From the NCBI GenBank assembly GCA_020086605.1, contig JACBWW010000029.1:1254748-1318747 (forward strand): 64,000 nt of DNA, given 5' to 3'. Under the pieces are notes generated by a model. It made no database searches, had not been told where the DNA came from, and saw only the letters and a program-made list of their open reading frames with translations. A program made the translations under genes and the position numbers. This stretch comes from Lanius collurio. Its lineage: Eukaryota; Chordata; Aves; Passeriformes; Laniidae. How positions within the stretch are numbered: the first letter of the stretch is position 1; every line of letters starts with the position of its first letter. Positions 12,001 through 25,024 of this stretch are shown here, piece after piece.

Positions 12001-14481
12001 GCTTGAAATTCTGCTACATGCAATAAATACTTGTGCTTGCTGCAGAACTAATTAGATGCTGTGTCATGCCTTGTCCAAGAGGTTTAAGATCCTGTCTTAA
12101 TTCTGCTGCTTCTCTTAGGAAAAACAAATCCCTCTTTTCTTACCTTGTTCTTTGTGTTTTTTTTCTCCTGTATCCTTTACTGTTACATTTCCAAGTTTTT
12201 CTGCCATTGTTTTCTCTTCTTTATTTTCGTGTTATTCTTCCAAGTTGCTGGAGAACGTGATTAGCCCGGGAGGAAACAGAGATAATCAAAAACTGGTTGT
12301 AGACACAGTCTGCTGTTGGGTGAGGCCAAGGGAAGGCACAGTACACTGAGCTGATGGAAATAATGTTCAGTCTCTTGGCTTCCCAAATACATTTTGTCCT
12401 GCAGGTGGATTGTCTCGACTGATTGTATGTTCTGTATTAACACATCATTTATAGGACTAGTGCTGTACATAACTGGCACAGTGTCCAGGACTGCTCTCTG
12501 CTTCCCCAGTTCATTAATTTGTAGGTGGACAGGGGTGGGAGATTCTGGTCTTTTTTTAGAGCAGTACCTTTTGTGAGGGATTCTCTGGCTTCAGGGATTC
12601 ACTCTGGATTGGTTTTGTCTTACTGAAGCAGGTTTGCATCTTGGATAGAAATTCCCTTCCTGTGCTTCAGTTCTGTTTTGTGCTTGAAGGAAAAGAGAGT
12701 GGAAGGTGCAGGATGAATCTTTGATTTCCTGGTGTCAGGCATGTGCTGAGCTTTCCATCAGCTTCTTTGTGCCTTTGGTGTGCAGATCGTGCCAGTGAGG
12801 CAATAGAGTGAAAACCTGGGAAAACAGAGATGAAATGCTTGAATGGGATTCTTCTGGAAGCCCTTGCAGTCCTCTTCAGCCCTCTCTTCCTAGTGACAGC
12901 TTCATGTCCTCACACAGCATCACTGAATGCCCTCTGGGAGGAGGGTTTGGCTCTGGGAATGGCCTGTGAGGGGCTGGAAATGCAGTTCCTGGGGCACTGG
13001 GAGCTATTGTGAGGGTTGTTTGTCTGTGTGGGGTTTGCCCATTTCATATCCCACTCCTGTCTACTTCTGCTGTTGTGCTCACTGGGATTGGAATCTGCAC
13101 AGCAGAGATCTTGCCCTGTCTTGTTTTCAGCTCTTACCAGAGATTAACTTTTTCCCAAATCCTCTAATCTTTATCAGGTGGTGAATGATAGGATCTGGAT
13201 CTTGTTTTCTTCTAGAAGCTGAAGGTCTTGATGCAAGTAACACTGAAAATATTGCTAATTTAATTACTGTCAGCTGATAGTTTCTTTTAAAGCCCTACTT
13301 GGAATAGAGTGACTTGCTCACAGTCCTTTGTGGAAGGAAAAGTATTTGTGGAAAAGCAACTTCTTTACCCTTGATGGACTTGTGGGACTTTGGGGGATTT
13401 AAAACTTAGTTATGAGCGAGTCACTTGTGGTTTAATACCAGACCATAGGCTGGAAAAATGTCTGTATGAGCTGCTGAAATGCAAACTGGGTGGATAATTT
13501 AATCATGGGTGGGTTGATTGCTTCAATTACAACTCCAGATGTAGAAAGAGGCTTGTGTTAAGCAAAAGGACAAACAAGTGATGGCTTTTGTTGGTGACAC
13601 TAAAGAACTATCTAACATATGATGTCTTTTTTTGAAATCCAATTTTTGAGGAAACAAAGGCATGTAGGCACTTGTACAAAAAACAGTAAATGAACTTCAG
13701 TTCAGTCAGCTGAGGAGTTGTTGCTGTTAAGCAGCCACAGTGCAACACAAACCTGAGGACAGATTTTGGGGAGTTACTCCCTTGTCCTGATCTAGAGCAA
13801 TTCCAGTCTGGAGAAAAGGAGTGAAGAGTTTAAAATCTTGTTTGCTCAAGGAACAGTGAGGAATGGTTTGTACTGAGTTGAAATAAGGGGGGGTTGCAGG
13901 GAGAAATTCGGGCTGGGCTGGGGAGTTTTGGGCTGTAATGCATCAGATGCTGAGCTTTCATGGATGGAGAGTGGTGGCACTCCCTGTTCACTGCAAGGAT
14001 TTAGGCAGCCTGGATTTGTCTCTGTTAAATCTGGAACATTCATCCTTTTCTACTGTGCTAAAAATGGAAAAAAAGTTCCTGAAGATGCCTTCGCATTAAG
14101 TTGACTTAGTATGGAAAATGAGCTTGGGTAGACTGGGAGTTGTTGGGGTGAGTTTGTATATTTATAAGCATTTTCTGGAAGCATAAAGTTAATTCTTTTG
14201 CTGCTGCCTGGGGGATATTTTTGTTACATTTTCAGGGCATCCTGTTGATATGAGAGAAACTGAAGTTGAGTATTTTTTAGTCTGTACCGACTTAATTTTG
14301 GTGTCTTGCATTTTCAAAGCTTCCCATAAGGCTGGATATGAAGCTTTAATTTCCCTGGGATTCATGGTTTTCAAATGCTGCCTACCTAATGCAGATAGGT
14401 TTTCAAATGCTTTGTGATAAACGCAGCAAAAATTCCCTCAAAACATTGATTTTTATTTTTTTTTTCCCCTCTCTCTTTAAG

Positions 14482-16171
14482 GTTTGGCCCCCATGGAATC
14501 CCTGTGACCATATTTCCTAAAAGGGAGTACAAGGACAAACCTGAAGCCATGCAGCTCCAAAGCAAACCATTCCAAGAGGAGGCGCAGGTGAAGTGTGAGG
14601 CCAATGCTGCAGTCCCTGATGACTCCTCCCTCACGCAGCCATCAGAGCCCAGCATAGCTAAAAGCCTTTGGACTTCTAAACCCCCTCCTCTCTTTCACGA
14701 GGGAGCGCCATACCCTCCTCCTTTGTTTATCAGGGACACCTATAACCAGTCAATACCTCAGCCTCCACCCCGGAAAATCAAGCGGCCCAAGCGGAAAATG
14801 TACAGGGAGGAACCCACTTCGATCATGAACGCCATCAAACTACGGCCCCGGCAGGTCCTGTGTGACAAGTGCAAAAACAGCGTGGTGGCAGAGAAAAAGG
14901 AGATCAAAAAAGGTGGCAATGCCAGTGACTCTTCCAAATACGAGGATAGTAAAAAGCGAAGAAACGAGAGCGTGACTACTGTGAATAAAAAACTTAAGAC
15001 TGATCATAAGGTGGATGGAAAAAGCCAAAATGAAAGCCAGAAAAGGAACGCTGTGGTCAAGGTTTCAAATATTGCCCACAGCAGAAGCAGAGTAGTTAAA
15101 GTTTCCGCACAAGCAAATACTTCAAAAGCGCAGTTAAACACGAAAAAAGTTCTCCAGAGCAAAAACATGGATCATGCAAAAGCTCGGGAAGTCTTGAAAA
15201 TGGCCAAAGAAAAGGCACAAAAGAAGCAGAGTGCAACCTCCTCTTCCAAAAATGCACATTCAAAGGTCCACTTCACGCGGCGTCTTCAGAACACCAGCTC
15301 AGGGTCCCTCCCGCCCCGATTGCGCCTAAAGCCCCAGCGGTACCGCAACGAAGAAAATGACTCTTCCCTCAAGACAGGACTTGAGAAAATACGGAGTGGC
15401 AAGATGGCAACTAAGCCCCAGTCTCGCTGCTCCTCCACCCGCTCAGCAGGTGAGGCCCCTTCAGAAACCCAGAGCCCCTCAGAAGGCCCCGAAGAGGCCA
15501 GCAGTGAGGTTCAGGACACGAGTGAAGTGCATGTAACTGTTGATCAGGATGAACAGCAGACACTGGGCAAGAGAGGCAGCAAAAGCAATATAACGGTTTA
15601 CATGACCCTTAATCAAAAGAAATCTGACTCTTCCAGTGCATCAGTTTGTAGTAGTGATAGCACAGATGATTTGAAATCCACCAACTCTGAGTGTAGCTCT
15701 ACTGAAAGCTTTGATTTTCCTCCAGGCAGCATGCATGCACCTTCCTCCTCCTCCTCCTCCTCCTCCTCTTCGAAGGAAGAGAAAAAGCTCAGTAATTCCT
15801 TGAAAACAGAAGTCTTTTCCAAAAACGTCTCTAAATGTGTCACACCAGATGGCAGGACCGTATGTGTAGGGGACATTGTTTGGGCCAAGATTTATGGCTT
15901 CCCTTGGTGGCCGGCCCGTATCCTTACCATAACTGTGAGCCGCAAGGATACCGGGCTGCTGGTGCGCCAGGAGGCTCGTATCTCATGGTTTGGCTCCACC
16001 ACCACGTCTTTCCTTGCTCTTGCACAGCTCTCCCCCTTTTTAGAAAGCTTCCAGTTGCGCTTTAATAAGAAGAGAAAGGGTCTGTACCGCAAGGCCGTCA
16101 CTGAGGCAGCCAAGGCTGCCAAGCAGCTCACGCCCGAGGTGCGGGCCCTGCTGACGCAGTTTGAGACGTGA
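14482..16171 (+). CDS. PWWP2A: PWWP2A coding exon 2 with PWWP domain
   Basis: The terminal main coding exon has 562 codons plus TGA. It begins with the last base of a split Arg codon and continues FGPHGIPVTIFPKREYKDK, as in mammals. The middle is a basic, Lys/Ser-rich region with a CDKC motif (RQVLCDKCKNSVVAEKK) and long near-identical blocks to human PWWP2A. This internal part is the region reported to contact H2A.Z nucleosomes and MTA1. The C-terminal PWWP domain starts near 15850 with VCVGDIVWAKIYGFPWWPAR, holds the domain's PWWP signature, and ends ALLTQFET-stop at 16171. A Ser10 run is encoded at 15743-15772. A strong internal donor, CAG|gtgagg at 15449/15450, could feed alternative terminal exons. 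Counting both exons, about 764 residues are readable besides the gap, already about the human length (755 as I recall). Confidence 0.97.
15743..15772 (+). repeat. PWWP2A: TCC trinucleotide run encoding poly-serine
   Basis: An almost pure (TCC)n tract encodes ten consecutive serines between GSMHAP and KEEKK, just before the PWWP domain. The human protein has a shorter, Thr-interrupted Ser stretch here as I recall it, so this linker repeat is probably variable between species. Confidence 0.9.
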
Positions 16172-17208
16172 ACGTGGAGAGTAAGGTAGGCAAGAAACCT
16201 GGAGGCTCCATCAAATCTGTAGCCAGGTTAGAGAGAACTCCCAGGAAGGACATGGCAAAGTCAGAAGTTGCACTTGGTTGACTGCTCTTTTTATACGAGA
16301 CTCGTGCCGTGCGTAGCGGTTCTTGACGGTTAAATCCAATTGAACATGCAATCAAAATTAGCCTGAAAGTGAGGACTTGGGTATTTTTCAAGTGAGAATT
16401 TTTTTTAAAGAGAAAAAAAAACACAAACCAAACCTCCTCAACCACCCGATGCATAGGAGCCATAGCCTCAGCTGGAAGGCAGCTGATTTGCAGGGAATTT
16501 TTTAGTAGTTTCTGCCCAGTATATAACTAGTTCTGTGTGGCCAAGGGTTGACACGAGGGATGAAAGTAGTAGCTGTGACTTTTTTGTTTTATTAGGTGGC
16601 CCATCAGGGAAGTGTAGAAATGTAAGCCTTGTCTAAATGGTCTTTAAAGATTATTTTCAACCAGTCTCTAATGGATTTAGTCTGGCCAGGCCCAGTGGGT
16701 TCGAACTCCCCTCTCCGGGCGTCCCGAGCGGGCCGGTTTGGACGGCATTGGAGACGAGCTCAGAGTTGTAAGGAAGAAGAATTTTAGTGACTTAAAGACC
16801 AGATTAAATGGGGTTTTATCGTAGTGACCACTTAAACACTCAACCTTTCTATGCACATGGGGGCACAACTAAATCACTTCAGGGTCGGAGAAGTCGAGGG
16901 ATGCCTGTAGCTCTAAGACAAAGCTGAGGAGGCCTCAGTGTTTGGGATCAAGGGCTGTTAATGCTGCATAGGTGTGAATCATTCTGGTCTTTCTTCCTGA
17001 AGAAATCTTTCAGGCCATTTGCCTGGAGGTTTAGCTTAAGAGAGGCTTTGTTTTGAATGTGTAAATAATCAATTGCTGAAATTGGTCAGATTTTCTCCTG
17101 ACTGGTTGTTCCTAAATTCTTAGGATACGTCCTAGTAAATTACACTTTGTGAATTGTCAGATGTGTAATTGTTGCATTTTGGATGTATCTAACTTCCTTT
17201 TTTTTCCC

Positions 17209-17239
<31 letters not shown>

Positions 17240-17350
17240 TATTTCCGTTTAAGGTATCTGTTTGCAGGTCAGAAAAATGAGAATATGTAATTGTGTAATG
17301 CTCTGAAATGTAAAAAAAACAAACTGTAAATAAAATTGACTAAATCTGAA
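16172..17350 (+). other. PWWP2A: PWWP2A 3'UTR
   Basis: About 1.2 kb follows the stop codon and ends just after an AATAAA. It includes a T-rich tract near 17197-17239 and an unusual GC/CpG-rich patch near 16680-16760 in otherwise AT-rich sequence. There is no further open frame of note. Confidence 0.8.
17329..17334 (+). promoter_or_regulatory. PWWP2A: PWWP2A poly(A) signal AATAAA
   Basis: AATAAA sits in 'actgtaaataaaattgac' and is followed about 20-30 bp later by a GT-rich stretch ('ttatttgtgtgtgtttctc'), the normal downstream element. Cleavage is expected near 17350. Confidence 0.85.
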
Positions 17351-19184
17351 TTATTTGTGTGTGTTTCTCAAAAAGCTTTGAAACAAATCCAGGATGTCAG
17401 AGTATTTTATCTGTATGCCGGATTTAGAGGACACCCTTAAAAAGTAAATTGTCCTTTTTCATGCATTCTTAAAGATTAAGTGCTTGATGTAAATATTATT
17501 GGTATACTTCAGTCTTAATTTGGAGATTATTAATTACCTGTCCCTTTTATTTCAGAACCAGCTCTGTAGAGGGCTTTCTGGAAAGTTGATTAAATTTCTC
17601 CCTTAATTAGCTTTTGGGCCATATATCTGAGTAGAGACTGTGGAAAATGTCACTTGTACAGTGGGGAATGTTTTCAGTTTCCATCTCAGAGCCAGTCAGA
17701 ACCACTCTCCACTGCCACTCCAGCTTTTCTTGCATGGTTTTTGCTCAGTATTGGGGCATTTTCATGCAATGCACTTAACTTTTTTTTTTCTGTGAGTTTT
17801 GGTCCTTACCTGACCATGTGAATTCCTGTGTCCTCCAACCTATTCCTGCTTCAGCCTTGCAATGCCTTGTGAAGGGTCTCCTGGTGCTCATCCCAAAGCA
17901 GTTTTCATCCTGGTTTTTCAAGAATTGCCCATGTAGGCAATTGTGATAGAAGTAAATATTTAAGCTCAGACTGAAATTAAACAGACATGAAAATGGGGGC
18001 AAGGATTTAATCATCAAACCCTGAAAATATTTTAAGATTTCATTTCATATGTTCATGATACTGTCTGGTCTTGCCGAAGCATTCAGTTTCTTTTTACCTT
18101 TTTTAAATTATTCTGTCCTGCCCACAGAACTATTGGAACTCTAAAACACATGACTGTTCAAATTTTCTTCAAACTGATTGTCATTAATTGCTAATTAAGC
18201 TTCCAAAGATACCAGCTTTACCTTGGAATTCTAACAGTTCCCAAAAAAGCCCCACTGGTCAATGCTTTTTGAATGTGATAAACACACAATATATTTCATT
18301 TAAGAAAAAGAAAAAATTTGGAAAACAAAAACCTCTGTTTCACTTCTCTGTATTCTCTCCTGCAAACAGAAACAGTTTCTTTAAGTAAATAAGCTGTATT
18401 TTGTTATTAAAGCAAACTGCTTTTTGGAGTCACGAACCCACGTGAGGTGGGTCAGATGTCTACACCACTTCCTTGAGGTCTAGAAGCTCAAGTGAACTGG
18501 TTTTTAAGTTGTTCTAAGCCAAGTAGTGGCAAAATCAATATTGACATTGTTATTTTTTTCTTTAGAAGACCTGGAAGCTTTGTTCTCTTAATTTATATAG
18601 AATTAGAATAGCACTGCAGCTTACATAGGCAGAGTTTGCTCAGGTGTTCACTGGGGGAGCAGCAGGTATGGGAGGGCTTTCTTTAGGTGGTTTTATGTTA
18701 AAAAACTATTTATGGAAGGCATTTAAAGTCAGTTTTGATTTGTAGCTGATGGGTTTTAAGTCTTTCCTCAGTTTCATAGTGAATGTGCTGTATCTCTGCA
18801 GACTTAACAGGGTTCCAAACAAATAATTAGTTTTGTTAAATTATTTTTTTACAACACCATGTTACAGAAAGTTGGAAATCTCTTCATAGTCATCCCTGGT
18901 TTTCCTTTAACTGCAAAGGAGCTGCTCCTGTGCATGCAGCAGAGTTTCCAGGGGCTGGGCTGATGGAGAGCCTGGTTCAGGCAGGCACAGGGGGAGAAGA
19001 GCCTTGGAGGCTGGGACAAGGCTTGGGGCTGCTTTAGCTGAACTGCAGAACCTCCCTTTTGCTGTGCCTGTGGTGCCCAGCAGTGCCTGGTGCTGCACTG
19101 GGCACAGCCCCGAGGCAGAGGCACTTTCCATGGCTTATCCTTGGTTTATCCATTGCTCCCCCCAGGAGTAGCCCTGTGCTGGTG

Positions 19185-19425
19185 ATCGATCCCTCAGGCT
19201 GGGCCAGGGCAGGGGCAGGGTGGGCACCAGCAGGAATTTCCCCATGGAAAGGGTGCCCAGGCCTTGGAACTGCCCAGGGAGGGTTGGAGTGCCCATCCCT
19301 GGAGGTGCCCAAGGAAGGGCTGGAGGTGGCACTCAGAGCTCTGGGCTGGGGACAAGGTGGGCATCAGGCACAGGCTGGATTTGGTGATCTGGGAGGTCAT
19401 TTCCAGCCTCAGTCCTTCTGTGACT
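19185..19425 (+). mobile_element. CR1 LINE 3' fragment
   Basis: The order is 'ctgggccagggcaggggcag', 'gaatttccccatggaaaggg', 'cttggaactgcccagggagg', 'catccctggaggtgcccaag', then 'tggatttggtgatctgggag' and 'ccttctgtgactctgc'. This is the canonical CR1 3' order. Its first 140 bp are nearly identical to the copy at 23812-23950. Confidence 0.9.
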
Positions 19426-22400
19426 CTGCAGAAGGCAAACAGCAGTAGAGAGGGAGGGTTATTTTTCTATCAGTTTCATGGGATAAATTGCAAATGATGC
19501 TTTTTTGACTTGATGAAATTCCTCGGTGTGGTTGTTGGACATTCATGGCCTGTCAGTTTAGGGGAGAATTGGGCAGGGCATGATGAGTTTCCAATGCAGG
19601 TGTTCTGTTCCTTTGAAGCTCTTCAGCTGCAGTTAAAATGTCTTGGGAGAGAGGGCAGGTATTTCAAAACTTAGATTTCTTTTCCCAGAGGTGTTTGAAG
19701 GTGTGAGGCTTCGGGAGTGTAGCTGGAAGCAATGGCAGATGCTTGTGTGTGTCTGAAGTGGAGCCAGGCAGGACATTGAACAAGTATTTGTTACCTCTAA
19801 TTAGAGTTGTAACTTTGTGTCAGCCCTTCAGTGAGATTTTCATCCCTGGTGATTTGGTTTCACTTTCAGCTGCTGCTGTGTTCTGTTTGGAGCCTACTGA
19901 GCCACCCTGGGGTGGGGTTTGTGGGGGAGATGTAGGTCTGTGCAAGGCTGAAAAGACTTGGTTTTTTCGGTGTGTTGTAAAGTACCTTTGGGTTTCTTTA
20001 ACATATTTTCTAACTGTGATTAGGGTAAGAGTAGCACAAGTGAGGAAGGGTAAGAGTTGCTTTTTGCATTGCCAGCCCTAGGCCTCGTCCTATATAACTC
20101 TCCAAAGTCTTGATAGTGATTTTCTTTCATGTCTGCTAAAAATGTCAGAGTAGAATAGGAACGTGAATTTTGGAAAATAAATGTTTGTAGCTCATTCTCA
20201 GCATCATCATCTGTCCCTCTGCCTGTTTTGTGAAGTCCAGTGAGAAAACAGAGCTGCTTTCTTGGCTGTGGAGCAGTGGAAAGGAGCAGACAGATAATTA
20301 GGGAAAGGCTGTTTCAGCCCATCTTTTGCTTTATAATTGTGTTCCAGTAAGTGCCTGCAGGAACAGCAAATTCAGGCAGTGCAGGGAGGTCCCTCACTGA
20401 TCTGTGAATAAAGACTGAGCTGGGAGGGACTGAGCTCGAGCCTAAAGGGCTGGATGGCACTGAGTGGTGACACAATCTCTTGGGTACAAGGACTGTTTAA
20501 AAGGGAATTTTTTCCATAACTAACAAAGCTTTTGACCATGGAGTGACCAGGGATCACCCACATTTAACACTGAAAGCTTGTGTAGCTGCCAGCTGACTGA
20601 AGATCCATTAGATCAGGCTTGAGAGATGGGGATGGGAGTATCCAGCTTCAAATTATCCTCAATCCCTAATGGAAAGAACCTCTGTTGTGATCCCTGTCCC
20701 GACTGGACGATGGCAGTTCCCAGTCAACATTTAACCCCCTCCAGCTGCTGCTCTCTGTGACACCTTTGGGTTTTAGTTTAAATGGTGCCCTCCCAAGGGT
20801 CCCCTGGCTGGGTGTTCATAGTGTGGCTGTCTAGGTAGTTACCATCCCCTGCTATGGTGGCTTTTCCCTTCTCTTCCCTGCTCACCCTCCTGGCTTTTTC
20901 AGGCACCTGGTCTAGTCTGACCTCAGTGGTAAGAAGTGTTTGTGGTCATTTGGATGGGTTTTACCAAACAGCAGCAATTCCTCCCCAAGTCAGAAATATC
21001 TCTGATTATTGGGGTTTAATTGTTGGATCCTAATAGCAAGTTATGGTTCCCTGTGATTTACTTGTACATTTCAATCTGTATTACCTGGGATGTGGATACA
21101 ATCCAGACTGACATTTAATTTAGTTTATGATTTTTCTTCTTAAATTTAACAGTTGCACAGGTGCCCTTATGTGAGCACAAGGCAGAGCAGCAGTTCCCAG
21201 GCAGGGCTCTGGTGCCAGGGAGTTGGTGACTGGTTTGCCATCCTGCTTTTTCCATGCATGGCTTTGCTGTTGCTCCCAGATGGGGCAGTTTGGGAGAACT
21301 CCCTGGAGCAGCATCTTAGTGCCAGGCACCAGCCACTGAGGGGATCCACAGCTCCGTGTTTTCCCCAGGAAAAAGCTGTTGGTGTTCCTGGCAGGAGGTG
21401 GGAACAGCAGGAGCTGGAAAGGGGATGTTGTTGAGATTCCAGGGCTTTTGGACTTTAGAAAACCTAAGCCACCTTGCACATCCAATAGGGAGAGACATGG
21501 GAGCAAAAGGGGAAAAAAAAGTGTTAAATAACCTGGAAAAGGTGACTTCCTGTGCTTGTGGCATCTTTGATCTCCCTGCCTGCCCGTGGCCTGAGGGGAG
21601 AACTTAACAGCAGCCTGCAGGTAGGAGCTGGCTCAGGGAACAAATCAGGATCCCCTGGAGCAAGTTTGAATCTGGGCTTTGCTCATTCAGTGAAGAAATG
21701 GATCTGGGGGATTTATTCGGGCTGTGTTTGACAAGTTGCTTCCCAAATCAGGAGCAGGCACATTAATTCAGTTTCAGCACTGTAGTTCAGTTTCTCTGCC
21801 TGTGATTCCATTCCTGAGTGCAGAGGAGGAAGAGAGGACTTTGGGAACTGGGGATATCCCAGGTGTGTCAGTCCCTGTGGGATGGGGACAGAGGAGCAGG
21901 GGAAGCACAGCTCTGTTGAGTTGCAGCTGGAACAGGAAATAATACTGAAAATGAGGCAGGGAGTTGAAATCAAGCACTGGAATATTGATTGCATTTGTGA
22001 TAGTGAAACTCTGGGTGCTCTTTGTGTAATGGCAGGGCTTGAAAAACAATGGATCAGGCTGAGCTCTGCCAGGAATGGGCTCAGTGCAGCCGGGAATGGG
22101 AGAGAACAGATGATGGATCTGTCCTGTCACTTTGTCATTAGCAAGGCTGATTTTGGAAAAACAGAATCTCTGTAGAAATATGTCTGTAAAGGAGGATTCT
22201 GCCCTCTGTGTCCTGGTCACATCCTGCAGGAATCACACTTGGAGCAATACAGGTTGGATCTGAGGGGACCTGTGCTGGCCCTCGGGCCAGGGGCCTCTGT
22301 GCAGCCTCCTGCTTGGCTGGCACAATTTATGTAACAGCAGCTTGAAATCAGGTTGTTCTTAAAAAAAAAAATAGATCTAGGTCAGTTTTCATGTTTGTTT

Positions 22401-23615
22401 ACAGATGCTTTGTATGTCAAATGTGCAATATGAATAAGGAATATTCTCCTACATGCCAGGCATGTGCTGGGAATCTGTGCCTTGGGAGGCAAGTGCTCGT
22501 TCCAGCACTGAGTTCTGTAACAGAATCACAGCAAATTCAGGTGGCAGAACTGTCCTTGCCTTCCTTTAACAGGTGCACAAAGGGGGAGATGGGACTTGCT
22601 TTGTCAGTAAAATTAGCAGATACAATTCCAAGCAAATATTTGCTTAAATGCTAATTTAGCATCATTTTTTATTTAGCAACATGTAGGATTTTTGTTCGTC
22701 TTTAGGAAACGCTGGGGTTTAATTGCACCTCTGCAGTGCTTCAGGATTTTAAAGCACGTGGTGCCAGTGTGGGTAATTAGTAGCTCTGGTGAAAAGGAAC
22801 TAAAGCCACAAAATCTGGATTTTTCAAAGAATTTTAGTTAGTTTAGTTAGAAGTTCAGTTAATGGGAAAAAAAATGTTGAGGTATTTCAAGTGTTGAGGG
22901 ATTTAGGAGTAATCTCTTCTGATACATTTATATGAAAAAAATGGGTTTGGCCATATTTTAGGAATTCTTGATACTGTGTGATGTATTTCAGGGAATTAGG
23001 CACATAAAGGGAAGAATGTGTTGCTGCTCTTTGTGTTCCTGGTGGCTGAGGCCCTGCTGCTGGAGGTTGTCTGGGGCTGGAAAAGAAGGGAACAGTTGCT
23101 TTTAGTAGTTCATCATCTGGAAGAGCAGCCTGGTTTCCCTCTTCTCCACTGGCTGCAAATGGAATCAGTTGCAGGAAAATGGGAGTTTTGTGTGTTCCAT
23201 AGTTTTGAACAGACACAGCATTATCCCCCAGGAAGGTGCATAAATGTTACTGTAACTATTTAAATTTGGGCTCATGGCCTTGAGGTTTAATCCCTGATGG
23301 GATGTGCTGCTATTTTTTCTTCCCTTGTCCTTCTGGGGTGCCTTTTCTCCCCCTGCATGGCTGCCTGGTGTCCTTCTGCTTTTCCTTTGGAGATAAAAGC
23401 CAGGACTTTCAAAGGCAGTGCTTCTTTGTGGACAGCAGTGAATACAGGGATTGGGAAAACGTTCTCATGGAAAAATCAGAATCCCTATGGCAGTGCTGGC
23501 TGCCAGGAAAAGGCTGTGTGAAAAAGCTGAGTTCAGTGGGACAGGCAGGGAAAGGCCTGAGTCATGTCAGTGCCTGTCCTGACACACATTTTTGCCTTGT
23601 TCTGGGGTAGTCCTT

Positions 23616-24052
23616 AGGGTGGCTCCATAGGGAAGGGGCTGGAGCCCCAGGAGGGGCTGAGGGAGCTGGGAAAGGGGCTCAGCCTGGAGCAAAGGAGGCT
23701 CAGGGGGGACTGCTGGCTCTGCACAAGTCCCTGACAGGAGGGGGCTCAGGGGGGTCGGGCTCTGCTCCCAGGGAACAGGGACAGGAGGAGAGGGAACGGC
23801 CTCAGGCTGGGCCAGGGCAGGGGCAGGGTGGGCATCAGCAGGAATTTCCCCATGGAAAGGGTGCCCAGGCCTTGGAACTGCCCAGGGAGGGTTGGAGTGC
23901 CCATCCCTGGAGGTGCCCAGGGAAGGGCTGAGGTGGCACTCAGTGCTCTGGGCTGGGGATGGGGTGGGGATGGGGCACAGCTGGGATTCCGTGGTCTGGG
24001 AGAACTTTCCCAATCCGGGGTCTGTGTGATCCTGGGATTCTGTGGGATTCTG
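23616..24052 (+). mobile_element. CR1 LINE fragment (longest in window)
   Basis: It extends further 5' than the others. 'ggctcagcctggagcaaagg' and 'gctcaggggggactgctggc' correspond to the CR1 segment just before and into the 3'UTR, followed by the same 3' block as at 19185-19425. It ends in repeated 'gggattctgtgggattctg', matching the CR1 3' octamer-like end. Open frames across it are inverse-strand shadows. Confidence 0.9.
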
Positions 24053-24277
24053 CCTCCAGCAGCTGAATGAAGCTGCTTCCCAGCAGAGTCCAGCCTGCTG
24101 TGAGCTCAGCCAGGCTGAGCTGTCAGTGCCCCACAAACCAGGGATCCCACAGGGACTGAGTGACCCCATGGAATGACTGATAAACAGGCAATGGGCTGCT
24201 CTCAGGAAGGTCAGGGAATTCAGTGCCACGGACACTGAGCTGACACAGGCAGGTTTTCAGTCACTGTACCTGGGGAC

Positions 24278-24455
24278 CACAATCTCCATGGAATCTCAGA
24301 CTCTTCTCAGGGGGAGACCTTAAAGCTCATCCATTCCACCCCTGCCATGGGCAGGGACACTTTCCACTGTCTCAGGCTGCTCCAAGCCCCATCCAGCGTG
24401 GCCTTGGACACTTCCAGGGATTCAGGGGCAGCCACAGCTTCTCTGGGCAACCTTT
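24278..24455 (-). mobile_element. CR1 LINE 3' fragment (inverted)
   Basis: Read on the - strand it gives the CR1 order: a 'cctggaagtgtccaaggcca' block, 'cttggagcagcctgagacag', 'tgcccatggcaggggtggaa' and 'ggatgagctttaaggtctcc'. It lies immediately downstream of, and opposite to, the 23616-24052 copy, with about 225 bp between them. Confidence 0.85.
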
Positions 24456-24910
24456 TTGTACCCTCCCAGTAAGAACTGGTGGCTGACTGATGATGGTTCA
24501 TGCAGGGCTCAAAGTTGGGCTGTTCCTGTCTGCTTTATAATAATTTATTCCCATTCTCTGGAGTAAATGGGAAACACAAGCAGCCATGGGAAATAAACCC
24601 CATTAGCAGGTTTATAGTTCGGTGCTCCCTCAGGCACTCGGCTCTCATGTGTGGAAAGGCACTGCAGGGTCAGATTTAGCTTCGTGTTGTGAGCTGCCAT
24701 CAATGTATAGATTTTGTGAATTAATCTCCCTGCTTCCTGAGCTGTCTTTAAATGTCTTTACAATTGGAATTCTCTCTGGATGCTGAAATGGGGTGAGATG
24801 TAACAGATTGGTTCGGTGGCTCCTCCTCAAAGCCCAGCCCCCAGAGGAGTTTGCTTACTTGTGTCTGTCTTGTGATAATGTCAATCTATTTTTTGTCTTC
24901 TGCACACAAG

Positions 24911-24921
24911 GCACAAAGCAG
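24911..24921 (+). other. Candidate 11-nt microexon of an alternative PWWP2A transcript
   Basis: GCACAAAGCAG is bounded by an acceptor (T-rich tract, then 'ctgcacacaag') and a strong donor (CAG|gtgagc). If joined to the internal PWWP2A donor at 15449 (phase 1) it reads G-T-K-Q and leaves phase 0 for the exon at 25025. This is inference from splice signals only. There is no transcript evidence in hand. Confidence 0.25.
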
Positions 24922-25024
24922 GTGAGCCAGTAACTTTTCTGGCCACCTCAGCTTTTGCTTTACCTACTTTTGCAATATGTTCTGGAAGACATTTAACCAT
25001 GTTCCCTTTCTCTCCCCTTTTCAG

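Larger units (their letters stand above)
4802..14481 (+). other. PWWP2A: PWWP2A intron 1
   Basis: The single intron between the two main coding exons, with donor gtgaga at 4802 and acceptor ctctctttaag at 14481 behind a T-rich tract. It holds a CR1 fragment (about 7884-8065) and a 10-bp tandem repeat (8981-9030). The remainder is ordinary AT-rich intronic sequence. The open frames in it are short and show no homology I recognise. Confidence 0.9.

Noticed and set aside
16690..16710. Possible tRNA B-box (gggttcgaactccc) in the PWWP2A 3'UTR
   Set aside because: No A-box, acceptor stem or anticodon arm could be placed at the right spacing upstream.
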